A stretch of DNA of 5,056 bases. Source: Microthrixaceae bacterium. Its GTDB lineage: Bacteria > Actinomycetota > Acidimicrobiia > Acidimicrobiales > Acidimicrobilacustridaceae. This document shows, one piece after another, positions 1 through 5,056 of the stretch. Each line of letters starts with the position of its first letter. The stretch's first letter is position 1. The stretch lies in NCBI GenBank assembly GCA_023264915.1, contig JAHFUU010000257.1, positions 1 through 5,056 on the forward strand, given 5' to 3'. The notes below the pieces were generated by a model. That model searched no databases, had not been told where the DNA came from, and saw only the letters and a list, made by a program, of their open reading frames with translations. The translations under genes and the position numbers were made by a program.

Positions 1-95
1 TCGACGGGAAGCCACTCGCAGACGACTTCATATACGCGTCCAACACAAATGACCGGTGGCTGACAGCCGAAGAGCTCCGGGCAATCGTTGGATGA
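1..95 (+). CDS. pseB: PseB-like UDP-GlcNAc 4,6-dehydratase, C-terminal end (partial)
   Basis: Only the last 30 codons are in the window, read from base 3 to the TGA at 93-95; the gene starts to the left. The peptide contains DDFIYASNTNDRWLT followed by AEELRAIVG. This resembles the extreme C-terminus of PseB/FlaA1-type inverting 4,6-dehydratases, which end in a phenylalanine/tyrosine, (A/S)S, TND, WL(T/S) and EEL pattern. PseB is a cytosolic short-chain dehydrogenase/reductase enzyme that converts UDP-GlcNAc to the 4-keto-6-deoxy-L-arabino sugar, the first step of pseudaminic acid synthesis. The stop overlaps the ATG of the PseC-like gene by four bases (ATGA), which is the usual pseB-pseC order. 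No catalytic residue is visible because the Rossmann and active-site parts lie outside. The identification rests on a short tail plus context, so it is probable, not certain. Confidence 0.72.
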   Translation, partial: DGKPLADDFIYASNTNDRWLTAEELRAIVG

Positions 96-1171
96 TCCCC
101 TACGGTCGTCAGTCGATCGGCGAAGACGACATCGAAGCAGTGGAAGAAGTGCTCCGCGGTGGCTGGCTGACCCAGGGACCAGCGGTCGACCAGTTCGAAC
201 GAGATCTCACAGCGGCCACCGGTGCTGCCCACGCGGTCGCCTTCGCGAATGGCACTGCGGCATTGCACGCTGCCTGTGCGGCGGCAGGGCTGGGTCCGGG
301 CGACCGGGTTGTTACCTCGCCTCTCACGTTCGCGGCGAGCGCCAACTGTGCCCGTTACGTCGGGGCCGACGTCGGCCTGGTCGACATCGATCCGGCGACC
401 TGGAACATCGATCTGGCTGGGTTGCCCCAGGATTGCGACGCGGCGGTGGTGGTGCATTATGCCGGCCTGCCGGTAGATCTGCGAGAGTTGGGCTATCGGC
501 CTAGCGTGGTCATCGAGGACGCTGCTCACGCGTTCGGGGCCAAGACACCCGACGGTCCGGTCGGCAATTGCGCACACAGCGATATGTGCTGCTTCTCGTT
601 TCACCCGGTCAAGACCATCACCACAGGCGAGGGCGGCGCAGTCACGACCAACTCAGCAGTGCACGCCGCGGCTCTCAGGACGTTCCGCCACCATGGCATC
701 GTCGCCAACCCGTCCAGGGGCGCCTGGGTGTATGACATCCCCTCGCTCGGCTTCAACTACCGCCTCACTGATATCCAAGCGGCTCTCGGGTCGAGCCAGC
801 TCCAGAAGCTCGACCGGTTCGTAGCCCGCCGCAACGAGCTGGCCAGCCGGTACAGGGAACTGCTCGCTGGCAGCACCGTTGGCCTGCCGCCTGAAGCCCC
901 CGATGGGTTCGTTCACGGCCGGCACCTGTTTCCAGTCGTTGTCGAGTCCCGGGACCTGGTGTTCGCGGCGATGCGTCAACGAGGAATCGGCGTCCAGGTG
1001 CACTACGTCCCCATCTACGCTTTGGGGGCTTACGCCGACCTGGGTTGCTCACCGGCAGACCTCCCACACACCGACGCGCTGTACCGGCGCCTCATCTCGC
1101 TGCCGATGTTCCCCGACCTCACCGAGGAAGACCAGGATCGCGTCGTCACGGCCCTGCTGGCAGTGCTGTGA
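92..1171 (+). CDS. pseC: PseC-like sugar-nucleotide aminotransferase (DegT/DnrJ/EryC1/StrS family)
   Basis: This 359-residue, PLP-dependent cytosolic enzyme is predicted to transfer an amino group from glutamate to C4 of UDP-4-keto-6-deoxy-L-AltNAc, the PseB product. Visible family features are the N-terminal MIPYGRQSI and GGWLTQGP (residues 23-30), the cofactor-contacting NGTAALH (53-59), VIEDAAHAFG with Asp143 and His146, and the PLP lysine Lys174 in SFHPVKTITTGEGG. Later come GFNYRLTDIQAALG (220-233), VQVHYVPIY near 301-309 and a C-terminal SLPMFPDLTEED. Length is normal. The ATG at 92 is chosen because it overlaps the upstream TGA (ATGA) and gives the conserved MIPYGRQ start. A GTG at 56 would add 12 residues that look unrelated to the family and would overlap pseB by 40 bases. 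No strong ribosome binding site precedes 92, consistent with translational coupling. A related sugar aminotransferase with another 4-keto substrate is the main alternative. Confidence 0.9.
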   Translation: MIPYGRQSIGEDDIEAVEEVLRGGWLTQGPAVDQFERDLTAATGAAHAVAFANGTAALHAACAAAGLGPGDRVVTSPLTFAASANCARYVGADVGLVDIDPATWNIDLAGLPQDCDAAVVVHYAGLPVDLRELGYRPSVVIEDAAHAFGAKTPDGPVGNCAHSDMCCFSFHPVKTITTGEGGAVTTNSAVHAAALRTFRHHGIVANPSRGAWVYDIPSLGFNYRLTDIQAALGSSQLQKLDRFVARRNELASRYRELLAGSTVGLPPEAPDGFVHGRHLFPVVVESRDLVFAAMRQRGIGVQVHYVPIYALGAYADLGCSPADLPHTDALYRRLISLPMFPDLTEEDQDRVVTALLAVL

Positions 1172-2073
1172 CAGAACGCGAGAACTGGCAAGAACCGGGC
1201 CCGCGCCCGCCCGAGTTGGTTCTCGGGACGGCTCAGCTCTGTGCTGCCTACGGGCTAGTCCGTCGACGCCCGGGCGCCCCGACTCCTGGCGATGCTGACC
1301 GATTGCTCGCCCACGCTGCGGCGATGGGCCTTCGGGCTCTCGACACGGCCCCGGCATATGGCGAAGCCGAGTCGGTCATCGGGCGATCTACGAGCAGGTT
1401 CACGGTTCACACAAAGCTCGATCCGTCAGTTCTGCCTGAGGAGTCGGTCCGCCGGTCAGTGCAGCGCCTGCTCAACAAATCGATCGACATCATCTACCTG
1501 CACGATTCAACCCTGCTCACACATGGAGAAAGTGCTCTGCTGGACCGAGCGGTGGCCGCCGCGGCAAGGTGTGGCGCGCGTCTCGGCGCGTCGATCTACA
1601 CCGTCCAGGAGTTCGATGCTGCCTTGTCAGACCCTAGGATCGAGGCGGTGCAGGTTCCCCTCAACGTCTTGGACCGAAGGTTCGCCGGTGGCACCCTCGA
1701 CAGGGCCGCCGAGCAGGCGACCGCCGTCTATGCAAGGAGCATTCTCTTGCAGGGCCTTCTTGCTGCGGATGCCGTGCCAGATGGTGAGGCAATGGTCCGC
1801 CTCGGGCCCTTCATCGGGGAGTTCACCGCGATTGCTCGATTTCTCGGCCGTTCGTCGCTCGCGCTGGCGATGGGTTGGGCCAAGCAGATCAAAGGGCTCA
1901 CGGGAATCGTCATCGGTAGCGACAACGTCCAAGACTTGGATGCCTTGTTACGCACCTTCAACGGCGTTCGGCTTGATCCGGTAGAGTTGGCCCGCATCGA
2001 CACGCTCCAGACCCCGCCCTTCGAGTGGGTGGATCCTCGAAGCTGGTCGATGCAACCACAAGGAAAGCGATGA
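1168..2073 (+). CDS. Aldo/keto reductase of a nonulosonic-acid-type sugar cluster
   Basis: This 301-residue predicted NAD(P)H-dependent oxidoreductase has the aldo/keto reductase barrel. It shows LVLGTAQL (residues 17-24), ALDTAPAYGEAE (57-68), HTKLD (81-85), IIYLHD (108-113) and the late cofactor-site segment IVIGSDNVQDLDALL (247-261). The expected catalytic tetrad is visible as Asp59, Tyr64, Lys83 and His112, so the enzyme is probably active. The segment RSILLQGLL (190-198) is typical of the subgroup found in surface-sugar clusters. The GTG at 1168 is chosen because it overlaps the pseC stop as GTGA. Any start farther upstream would lie wholly inside pseC. The gene ends in a second 4-base overlap with the next gene. 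An AKR is not one of the six core Pse enzymes, so it may tailor a keto intermediate or the final sugar; the substrate cannot be read from the sequence. Confidence 0.85.
   Translation: MTERENWQEPGPRPPELVLGTAQLCAAYGLVRRRPGAPTPGDADRLLAHAAAMGLRALDTAPAYGEAESVIGRSTSRFTVHTKLDPSVLPEESVRRSVQRLLNKSIDIIYLHDSTLLTHGESALLDRAVAAAARCGARLGASIYTVQEFDAALSDPRIEAVQVPLNVLDRRFAGGTLDRAAEQATAVYARSILLQGLLAADAVPDGEAMVRLGPFIGEFTAIARFLGRSSLALAMGWAKQIKGLTGIVIGSDNVQDLDALLRTFNGVRLDPVELARIDTLQTPPFEWVDPRSWSMQPQGKR
2060..2067 (+). promoter_or_regulatory. Ribosome binding site for the cytidylyltransferase-aminotransferase fusion
   Basis: The purine run AAGGAAAG lies inside the end of the reductase gene, and its GGA ends five bases before the ATG at 2070. 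It supports 2070 as the start and rejects the GTG at 2025 that opens the same frame. It is the clearest ribosome binding site in the operon. Confidence 0.7.
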
Positions 2074-4097
2074 GCGATCAGCCGCGGGTGGTGGTGATCG
2101 TGCAGGCTCGCCTCGGCTCGATCCGCTTGCCCGGGAAGGTTTTGGCCCCGGTGCTAGATCGTCCATTGCTGGCCAATCTTCTCGCCCGTCTCGGTAGGGC
2201 ATCTCGCATCGACCAGGTAGTACTCGCCGTCCCTGACACCCCCGCCAATGACCCATTGGCGGACCTCGGAACCGCCGAGAGCGTGACCGTGTTCCGGGGG
2301 TCAGAGCTCGATGTGCTTGACCGGTACCACCAGGCAGCTTCAGAATCGGCCGCGGAGATCGTGGTGCGGATCACCGGTGACTGCCCGCTGGTTGACCCGT
2401 CGCTGGTCGACACGTTGGTTGGCCGGCTCATCACCAGTGAACTGGACTACGTGCACACCGGCGAGGGCTTCCCCGACGGCTTCGACGTGGAGGTGTGCAC
2501 CTTCGACTCTCTGGCCACCGCTGCGGCCAGAGCGGTCGACCGGGCCGATCGTGAGCACGTGACCCGGTTCTTGCGAACCAGCGGGCAGTTCCGGTGCGAG
2601 ACAATCGAGAGCCAGGTCGATCTGGGCCATGAGCGCGTGACCGTCGACGAGCCCGAAGATCTCGAAGTCATCAAAGCTGTCTTCGAGACCTTCGGCCACA
2701 ACGAGTTCACCTTCGATGATGTCGCCGCCCTCATGGGCCGAAACCCCCGGCTCTTCGGGGCGAACCGTGGCGTGCGGCGCAACGACGGCGCCGCCACCAA
2801 CTCGGGACAGAAGCTCTGGCAACGTGCCAAGCACGTGATCCCCGGCGGCAACATGTTGCTGTCCAAGCGTAGCGAGATGCATCTGCCCGGCCGGTGGCCG
2901 ACGTATTTCAGTCGGGCCCAGGGCTGCACTGTGTGGGACCTCGATGGTCAGCCCTTCACTGACGTGGGCCTCATGGGTGTTGGGACGAACATCTTGGGTT
3001 ACGCGCACCCCAAGGTGGACGAAGCTGTCCGCCGCGTCGTGGACACCGGCAACCTGTCCACGTTGAACTGCCCCGAAGAGGTCGAGCTGGCCGAGCGGCT
3101 CGTCGCGCTGCATCCCTGGTCAGACATGGCGAGGCTCACGCGGGCAGGCGGAGAGGCGTGCGCGGTGGCCACGCGCATCGCGCGGGCGGCATCGGGGCGA
3201 GATGTCATAGCGTTCTGTGGCTACCACGGCTGGCATGACTGGTTCCTCGCGACGAGCCTCGACGAGGGGTCGGCACTCGACGCGCACCTACTGCCCGGGC
3301 TCGAACCGGCCGGTGTACCACGTCGGCTGGCCGGCTCAGCGGTCCCGTTCGAATACAACGATTTGCAGTCGCTGGAGAAGGTGCTGGCCGGTGGCGATGT
3401 GGGTGCGGTCTTCATGGAGGTACAACGCTTGACCGAACCGATGCCCGGCTTCTTGGAAGGTGTCCGGGCGCTGGCCACCAGGTACGGGGCGGTCCTTGTG
3501 TTCGACGAGTGCACGTCGGGGTTCCGCAAGAACCTCGGCGGGCTGCACCTGGTCAAGGGCGTCGATCCAGACATCGCGGTCTTCGGAAAGACCCTCGGCA
3601 ACGGCTATGCCATCAACGCGGTGATAGGACGGCGGGAGGTCATGGAGCACGCGCAGGACTCGTTCATCTCGAGCACGTTCTGGACCGAACGAATCGGACC
3701 TGCGGCCGCGCTCGCCACCTTGAAGGTGATGCGAAGCGAGGATGCACCCGCACGTATCGATGCCATCGGCCGCGAGGTGCAGGGGTGCTGGGCCGAGCTG
3801 GCGCGGTCAGCCGGGCTCGAGATCCATGTACAGGGCATCCCGGCGTTGGCATCGTTCCAGGTGACCAGCCACGAGGCGCTCGTCGCGAAGACCTACATCA
3901 CACAGGAGTTGCTCGAAAAGGGGTATCTGGGTGGGACCCTGCTCTACGCGTCGATCGCCCATGAACCATCGATTCTCGATGGTTACCTCGACGTGCTCGG
4001 CCCCGTCTTCGATCGCGTAGCATCTACCCCAGCTGAGGACCTAGTCACGATGATCAACGGACAAGTATGCGATGGCGGCTTCCGACGACTCGTTTGA
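2070..4097 (+). CDS. Fusion: SpsF/PseF-type cytidylyltransferase + class-III aminotransferase
   Basis: This is a 675-residue two-domain protein. Residues 1 to about 228 form an NTP-transferase domain of the SpsF/PseF type. It has VQARLGSIRLPGKVL (11-25, the nucleotide-binding loop), RGSELDVLDRY (76-86), RITGDCPLVDP (100-110, metal/nucleotide site), DREHVTRF (160-167) and VTVDEPEDLEVI (190-201). Its expected role is CMP activation of a nonulosonic acid. After a linker near 229-245, residues 246-675 form a fold-type-I PLP enzyme related to glutamate-1-semialdehyde aminomutase: KHVIPGG (254-260), CGYHGWHDW (383-391), VLVFDECTSGFR (475-486) with the PLP-ring Asp479, and FGKTLGNGY (505-513) with the Schiff-base Lys507. 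The heme-pathway NSGTEA motif is replaced by AGGEACA (359-365), so this is a sugar-type enzyme, not HemL. Both active sites look intact. The start overlaps the upstream stop (ATGA). The amino acceptor is unknown. Confidence 0.88.
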   Translation: MSDQPRVVVIVQARLGSIRLPGKVLAPVLDRPLLANLLARLGRASRIDQVVLAVPDTPANDPLADLGTAESVTVFRGSELDVLDRYHQAASESAAEIVVRITGDCPLVDPSLVDTLVGRLITSELDYVHTGEGFPDGFDVEVCTFDSLATAAARAVDRADREHVTRFLRTSGQFRCETIESQVDLGHERVTVDEPEDLEVIKAVFETFGHNEFTFDDVAALMGRNPRLFGANRGVRRNDGAATNSGQKLWQRAKHVIPGGNMLLSKRSEMHLPGRWPTYFSRAQGCTVWDLDGQPFTDVGLMGVGTNILGYAHPKVDEAVRRVVDTGNLSTLNCPEEVELAERLVALHPWSDMARLTRAGGEACAVATRIARAASGRDVIAFCGYHGWHDWFLATSLDEGSALDAHLLPGLEPAGVPRRLAGSAVPFEYNDLQSLEKVLAGGDVGAVFMEVQRLTEPMPGFLEGVRALATRYGAVLVFDECTSGFRKNLGGLHLVKGVDPDIAVFGKTLGNGYAINAVIGRREVMEHAQDSFISSTFWTERIGPAAALATLKVMRSEDAPARIDAIGREVQGCWAELARSAGLEIHVQGIPALASFQVTSHEALVAKTYITQELLEKGYLGGTLLYASIAHEPSILDGYLDVLGPVFDRVASTPAEDLVTMINGQVCDGGFRRLV

Positions 4098-4701
4098 GAC
4101 CATGCCAAGCAGCTCGATGGCTGACCACACCCACCTTGCACCGACGCCGGTGTGGGCCCCGTCTTGCGTGCAGATCGTGACACCGAGAACGCGCCTTCAT
4201 CCCGTCAGCTCACGCCACGTCACTCCCACCTACGTCAGTTGGCTGAACGATCCAGAGGTTAGCCGCTTCCTGGAGAGTCGCTTCGTCGAGCAGACACTCG
4301 GCTCGGTAACGGACTTCGTGAGCACGATGGCACAGGACCAAGACGTGTTGTTCCTGGCCATCGAGCGGGCCGACGACGGCCAACACATCGGCAACATCAA
4401 GGTTGGGCCGGTCAACTGGCGTCACAGCACCGCTGAGGTCGGAATACTGCTCGGAGACAAGAGCACTTGGGGACTTGGCTATGCCTCCGAAGTCATCACC
4501 GCTGTCTCAACCTATGCTCTCGATCGTGCATCATTGGTGAAGCTGACCGCTGGGGCCTATGCAGCCAACGTCGGTTCGGTGAAAGCCTTCGAGCGTGCCG
4601 GCTACGAGATCGAAGGTCGAAGGATCGCTCAAGTCGTCACCACCGGGGGCCGGGATGACGTGGTGCTCCTCGGGAGGGTCCGAGGAGGGCGCGAGCGTTG
4701 A
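4072..4701 (+). CDS. GNAT-family N-acetyltransferase (RimJ/RimL type), possible PseH role
   Basis: This 209-residue predicted cytosolic acetyl-CoA-dependent acetyltransferase shows WLNDPEVSRFLE (residues 57-68), the strand HIGNIKVGPVN (105-115), the acyl-CoA pyrophosphate loop WGLGYASEVI (133-142), and NVGSVKAFERAGY (166-178) followed by EIEGRR. This pattern is common in acetyltransferases of polysaccharide and nonulosonic acid loci. In context it may acetylate the 4-amino group made by PseC, as PseH does, but it resembles the RimL-like type more than classical PseH. The start is uncertain. ATG 4072 overlaps the previous gene by 26 bases; ATG 4102, ATG 4117 or GTG 4168 would remove a poorly conserved N-terminal stretch, and none has a convincing ribosome binding site. 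The last codons carry a perfect hairpin and run directly into a decayed transposase, so the final residues (RGGRER) may not be ancestral. Confidence 0.85.
   Translation: MAASDDSFETMPSSSMADHTHLAPTPVWAPSCVQIVTPRTRLHPVSSRHVTPTYVSWLNDPEVSRFLESRFVEQTLGSVTDFVSTMAQDQDVLFLAIERADDGQHIGNIKVGPVNWRHSTAEVGILLGDKSTWGLGYASEVITAVSTYALDRASLVKLTAGAYAANVGSVKAFERAGYEIEGRRIAQVVTTGGRDDVVLLGRVRGGRER
4666..4687 (+). repeat. Perfect 8-bp GC-rich hairpin at the end of the operon
   Basis: CTCCTCGG (4666-4673) is the exact reverse complement of CCGAGGAG (4680-4687), with a six-base loop GAGGGT whose outer G and T can also pair. It sits in the last codons of the acetyltransferase gene, ending 14 bases before the end of the stop codon. 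No T-run follows, so it is not a standard intrinsic terminator. It could be a U-less terminator, an mRNA 3'-end stabiliser, or chance in GC-rich coding DNA. Confidence 0.4.
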
Positions 4702-4900
4702 GGTGGGTCGATCTCCGGGGCAGCCGCTCATCCGCGACCTTCGCTGGCCTGCATGCCAGGTTCTCGACCGCGTCGCGCTGCCACGGCGAGTGCGGGGCAC
4801 AGATCCAGACGTCCATCGCGTAGGTGTCCACGAGGGTCTGCCATTCGGCCACTCGCTGCCTTGGTCGAAGGTCAACGAGGTCCAGGTGAATGGGGGCGCA
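4686..4900 (-). pseudogene. Decayed IS30-family transposase fragment (C-terminal part)
   Basis: Read on the minus strand, three frames together rebuild the catalytic end of an IS30-family DDE transposase. The order is a short APIHLD (near 4883-4897), then SLTFDQGSE, then MAEWQTLVDTYAMDVWICAPHSPWQRDAVENL, given here as two pieces: MAEWQTLVDTYAMDV and WICAPHSPWQRDAVENL. The last match is LPRRSTHLN, at about 4697-4723. These match the IS30 pattern of SLT(F/W)DQG(S/K)EM, CDPHSPWQRG, NEN and LP+.TDL. The second catalytic Asp (in FDQG) and the Glu (in VENL) are still recognisable. The frame changes once near 4875 and again at about 4852, where one lost base (GAGATGG to GAGTGG) would explain the shift. 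The spacing after VENL is about four residues too long. There is no N-terminal helix-turn-helix part and no intact frame, so it is a dead remnant. It abuts, and at LNARAL overlaps in antisense, the end of the acetyltransferase gene. Confidence 0.72.
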
Positions 4901-4941
4901 CGTTCACCGACCCGCGGGCTCGTCGCCGCGGTCGTGGGGGT

Positions 4942-5002
4942 GTACAAGGGTCTGTGTAAGAGGGATCCACCAGCCGGCGTGCTGAGCCCTCAAGGCTTGT
5001 AC
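4942..5002. repeat. 7-bp inverted repeat spanning the putative IS tip
   Basis: GTACAAG (4942-4948) is matched by its exact reverse complement CTTGTAC (4996-5002), 47 bases apart. The left arm straddles the proposed IS boundary and the right arm lies just upstream of the transposase ribosome binding site. It may be a transposase or host-factor site, or a structure limiting read-through translation, but a 7-base match at this distance can also be chance. Confidence 0.3.
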
Positions 5003-5005
5003 GCC

Positions 5006-5013
5006 AGGAGGAA
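5006..5013 (+). promoter_or_regulatory. Strong ribosome binding site of the putative transposase
   Basis: AGGAGGAA is a near-perfect Shine-Dalgarno sequence, placed eight bases before the ATG at 5022. It is stronger than any site in the operon and decides the start of the following partial gene. Confidence 0.7.
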
Positions 5014-5021
5014 CCCGAATC

Positions 5022-5056
5022 ATGACGATGACCCAAGAACCCACGACGACAACCAC
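5022..5056 (+). CDS. Putative transposase, N-terminal end (partial, runs off window)
   Basis: An ATG at 5022, eight bases after AGGAGGAA, opens a frame reading MTMTQEPTTTT up to the window edge. Only 11 complete codons are visible, so the sequence itself cannot identify the product. The call rests on position: the frame starts about 75 bases inside a sequence resembling an IS256-family left end, where the transposase normally starts, and next to another transposase remnant. A second in-frame ATG at 5028 is a less well spaced alternative start. If the IS call is wrong, this could be any gene with a threonine-rich N-terminus. Confidence 0.45.
   Translation, partial: MTMTQEPTTTT

Larger units (their letters stand above)
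4702..5021. other. Non-coding mobile-element scar between operon and next gene
   Basis: These 320 bases contain no intact gene. They hold most of the decayed minus-strand IS30-like fragment (to about 4900), a short stretch at 4901-4947 in which nothing is recognised, and the putative left end of a second insertion sequence from 4948. I see no tRNA, no intrinsic terminator with a T-run and no clear sigma-70-type promoter here. Confidence 0.6.
4948..5056 (+). mobile_element. Left end of an insertion sequence, probably IS256 family (partial)
   Basis: The stretch from 4948 begins GGGTCTGTGTAAGAG, which resembles the terminal inverted repeats of IS256-family elements (a G-rich tip followed by CTGTGTAA). 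About 60 bases further on there is a strong ribosome binding site and a start codon reading into the element, the normal layout of a single-gene IS. The right end, the matching inverted repeat and the target duplication are outside the window. The family call comes from recall of end sequences, not from an alignment, and the exact first base could differ by several positions. Confidence 0.45.

Noticed and set aside
56..91. Extended N-terminus of the PseC-like protein from GTG 56
   Set aside because: The 12 extra residues do not resemble the family, the stretch overlaps the pseB tail by 40 bases, and ATG 92 gives both the conserved MIPYGRQ start and an ATGA overlap.
2340..3113. Long minus-strand open frame (257 codons) opposite the fusion gene
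   Set aside because: It lies wholly antisense to a well-supported two-domain protein, shows no recognisable motif, and long antisense frames are expected in GC-rich coding DNA.
2070..4097. Annotating the fusion as hemL (glutamate-1-semialdehyde aminomutase)
   Set aside because: Only the C-terminal domain is related. Its substrate motifs differ from HemL and it sits in a sugar operon behind a cytidylyltransferase domain.
4531..4947. A 138-codon minus-strand frame as an intact gene
   Set aside because: Only SLTFDQGSE is meaningful. The rest is antisense to the acetyltransferase or out of the transposase frame, so it is treated as part of a pseudogene.
4753..4959. Plus-strand frame of 68 codons after the operon
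   Set aside because: It is an arginine-rich shadow of the minus-strand transposase relic with no ribosome binding site or recognisable domain.
4942..5002. Intrinsic terminator from the GTACAAG/CTTGTAC inverted repeat
   Set aside because: The arms are only 7 bases, 47 bases apart, and no T-run follows, so this is not a terminator structure.
1..5056. CRISPR array, tRNA or phage defence system
   Set aside because: No regularly spaced direct repeats, no tRNA-like cloverleaf or T-loop, and no defence-type protein motifs were seen on either strand.

Overview
The window is GC-rich, GC-biased DNA at third codon positions, with one GTG start and with IS30-like and probable IS256-like sequence at its right end. 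This suggests a high-GC bacterium, most plausibly an actinobacterium. That placement is inferred from base composition and element types only; no taxonomic marker is present.

Positions 1-4701 are one tightly packed plus-strand operon. It looks like part of a nonulosonic acid (pseudaminic-acid-type) or related surface/flagellin sugar pathway. In order it holds: the last 30 codons of a PseB-like UDP-GlcNAc 4,6-dehydratase; a PseC-like DegT/DnrJ/EryC1/StrS aminotransferase; a small aldo/keto reductase; a fusion of an SpsF/PseF-type cytidylyltransferase with a class-III (glutamate-1-semialdehyde-aminomutase-like) aminotransferase; and a GNAT acetyltransferase. The first three gene junctions are 4-base stop/start overlaps (ATGA at 92-95, GTGA at 1168-1171, ATGA at 2070-2073). 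These overlaps fix the starts and argue for one transcript with translational coupling. The promoter must lie upstream of the window.

Known pathway logic: PseB makes the 4-keto-6-deoxy sugar, PseC aminates C4, an acetyltransferase (PseH role) acylates that amine, PseG removes UDP, PseI condenses with PEP, and PseF activates the product with CMP. PseB, PseC, a possible PseH and a PseF-like domain are here. PseG and PseI are not in the window. The reductase and the class-III aminotransferase domain are additional and could tailor the sugar.

Positions 4702-5056 hold no intact gene. A decayed minus-strand fragment of an IS30-family transposase abuts or slightly overlaps the 3' end of the acetyltransferase gene. 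It is followed by what looks like the left end of another insertion sequence, probably IS256 family, whose transposase begins at 5022 behind a strong ribosome binding site and runs off the window. The operon therefore ends here in a mobile-element scar, and the rest of the pathway may have been displaced.
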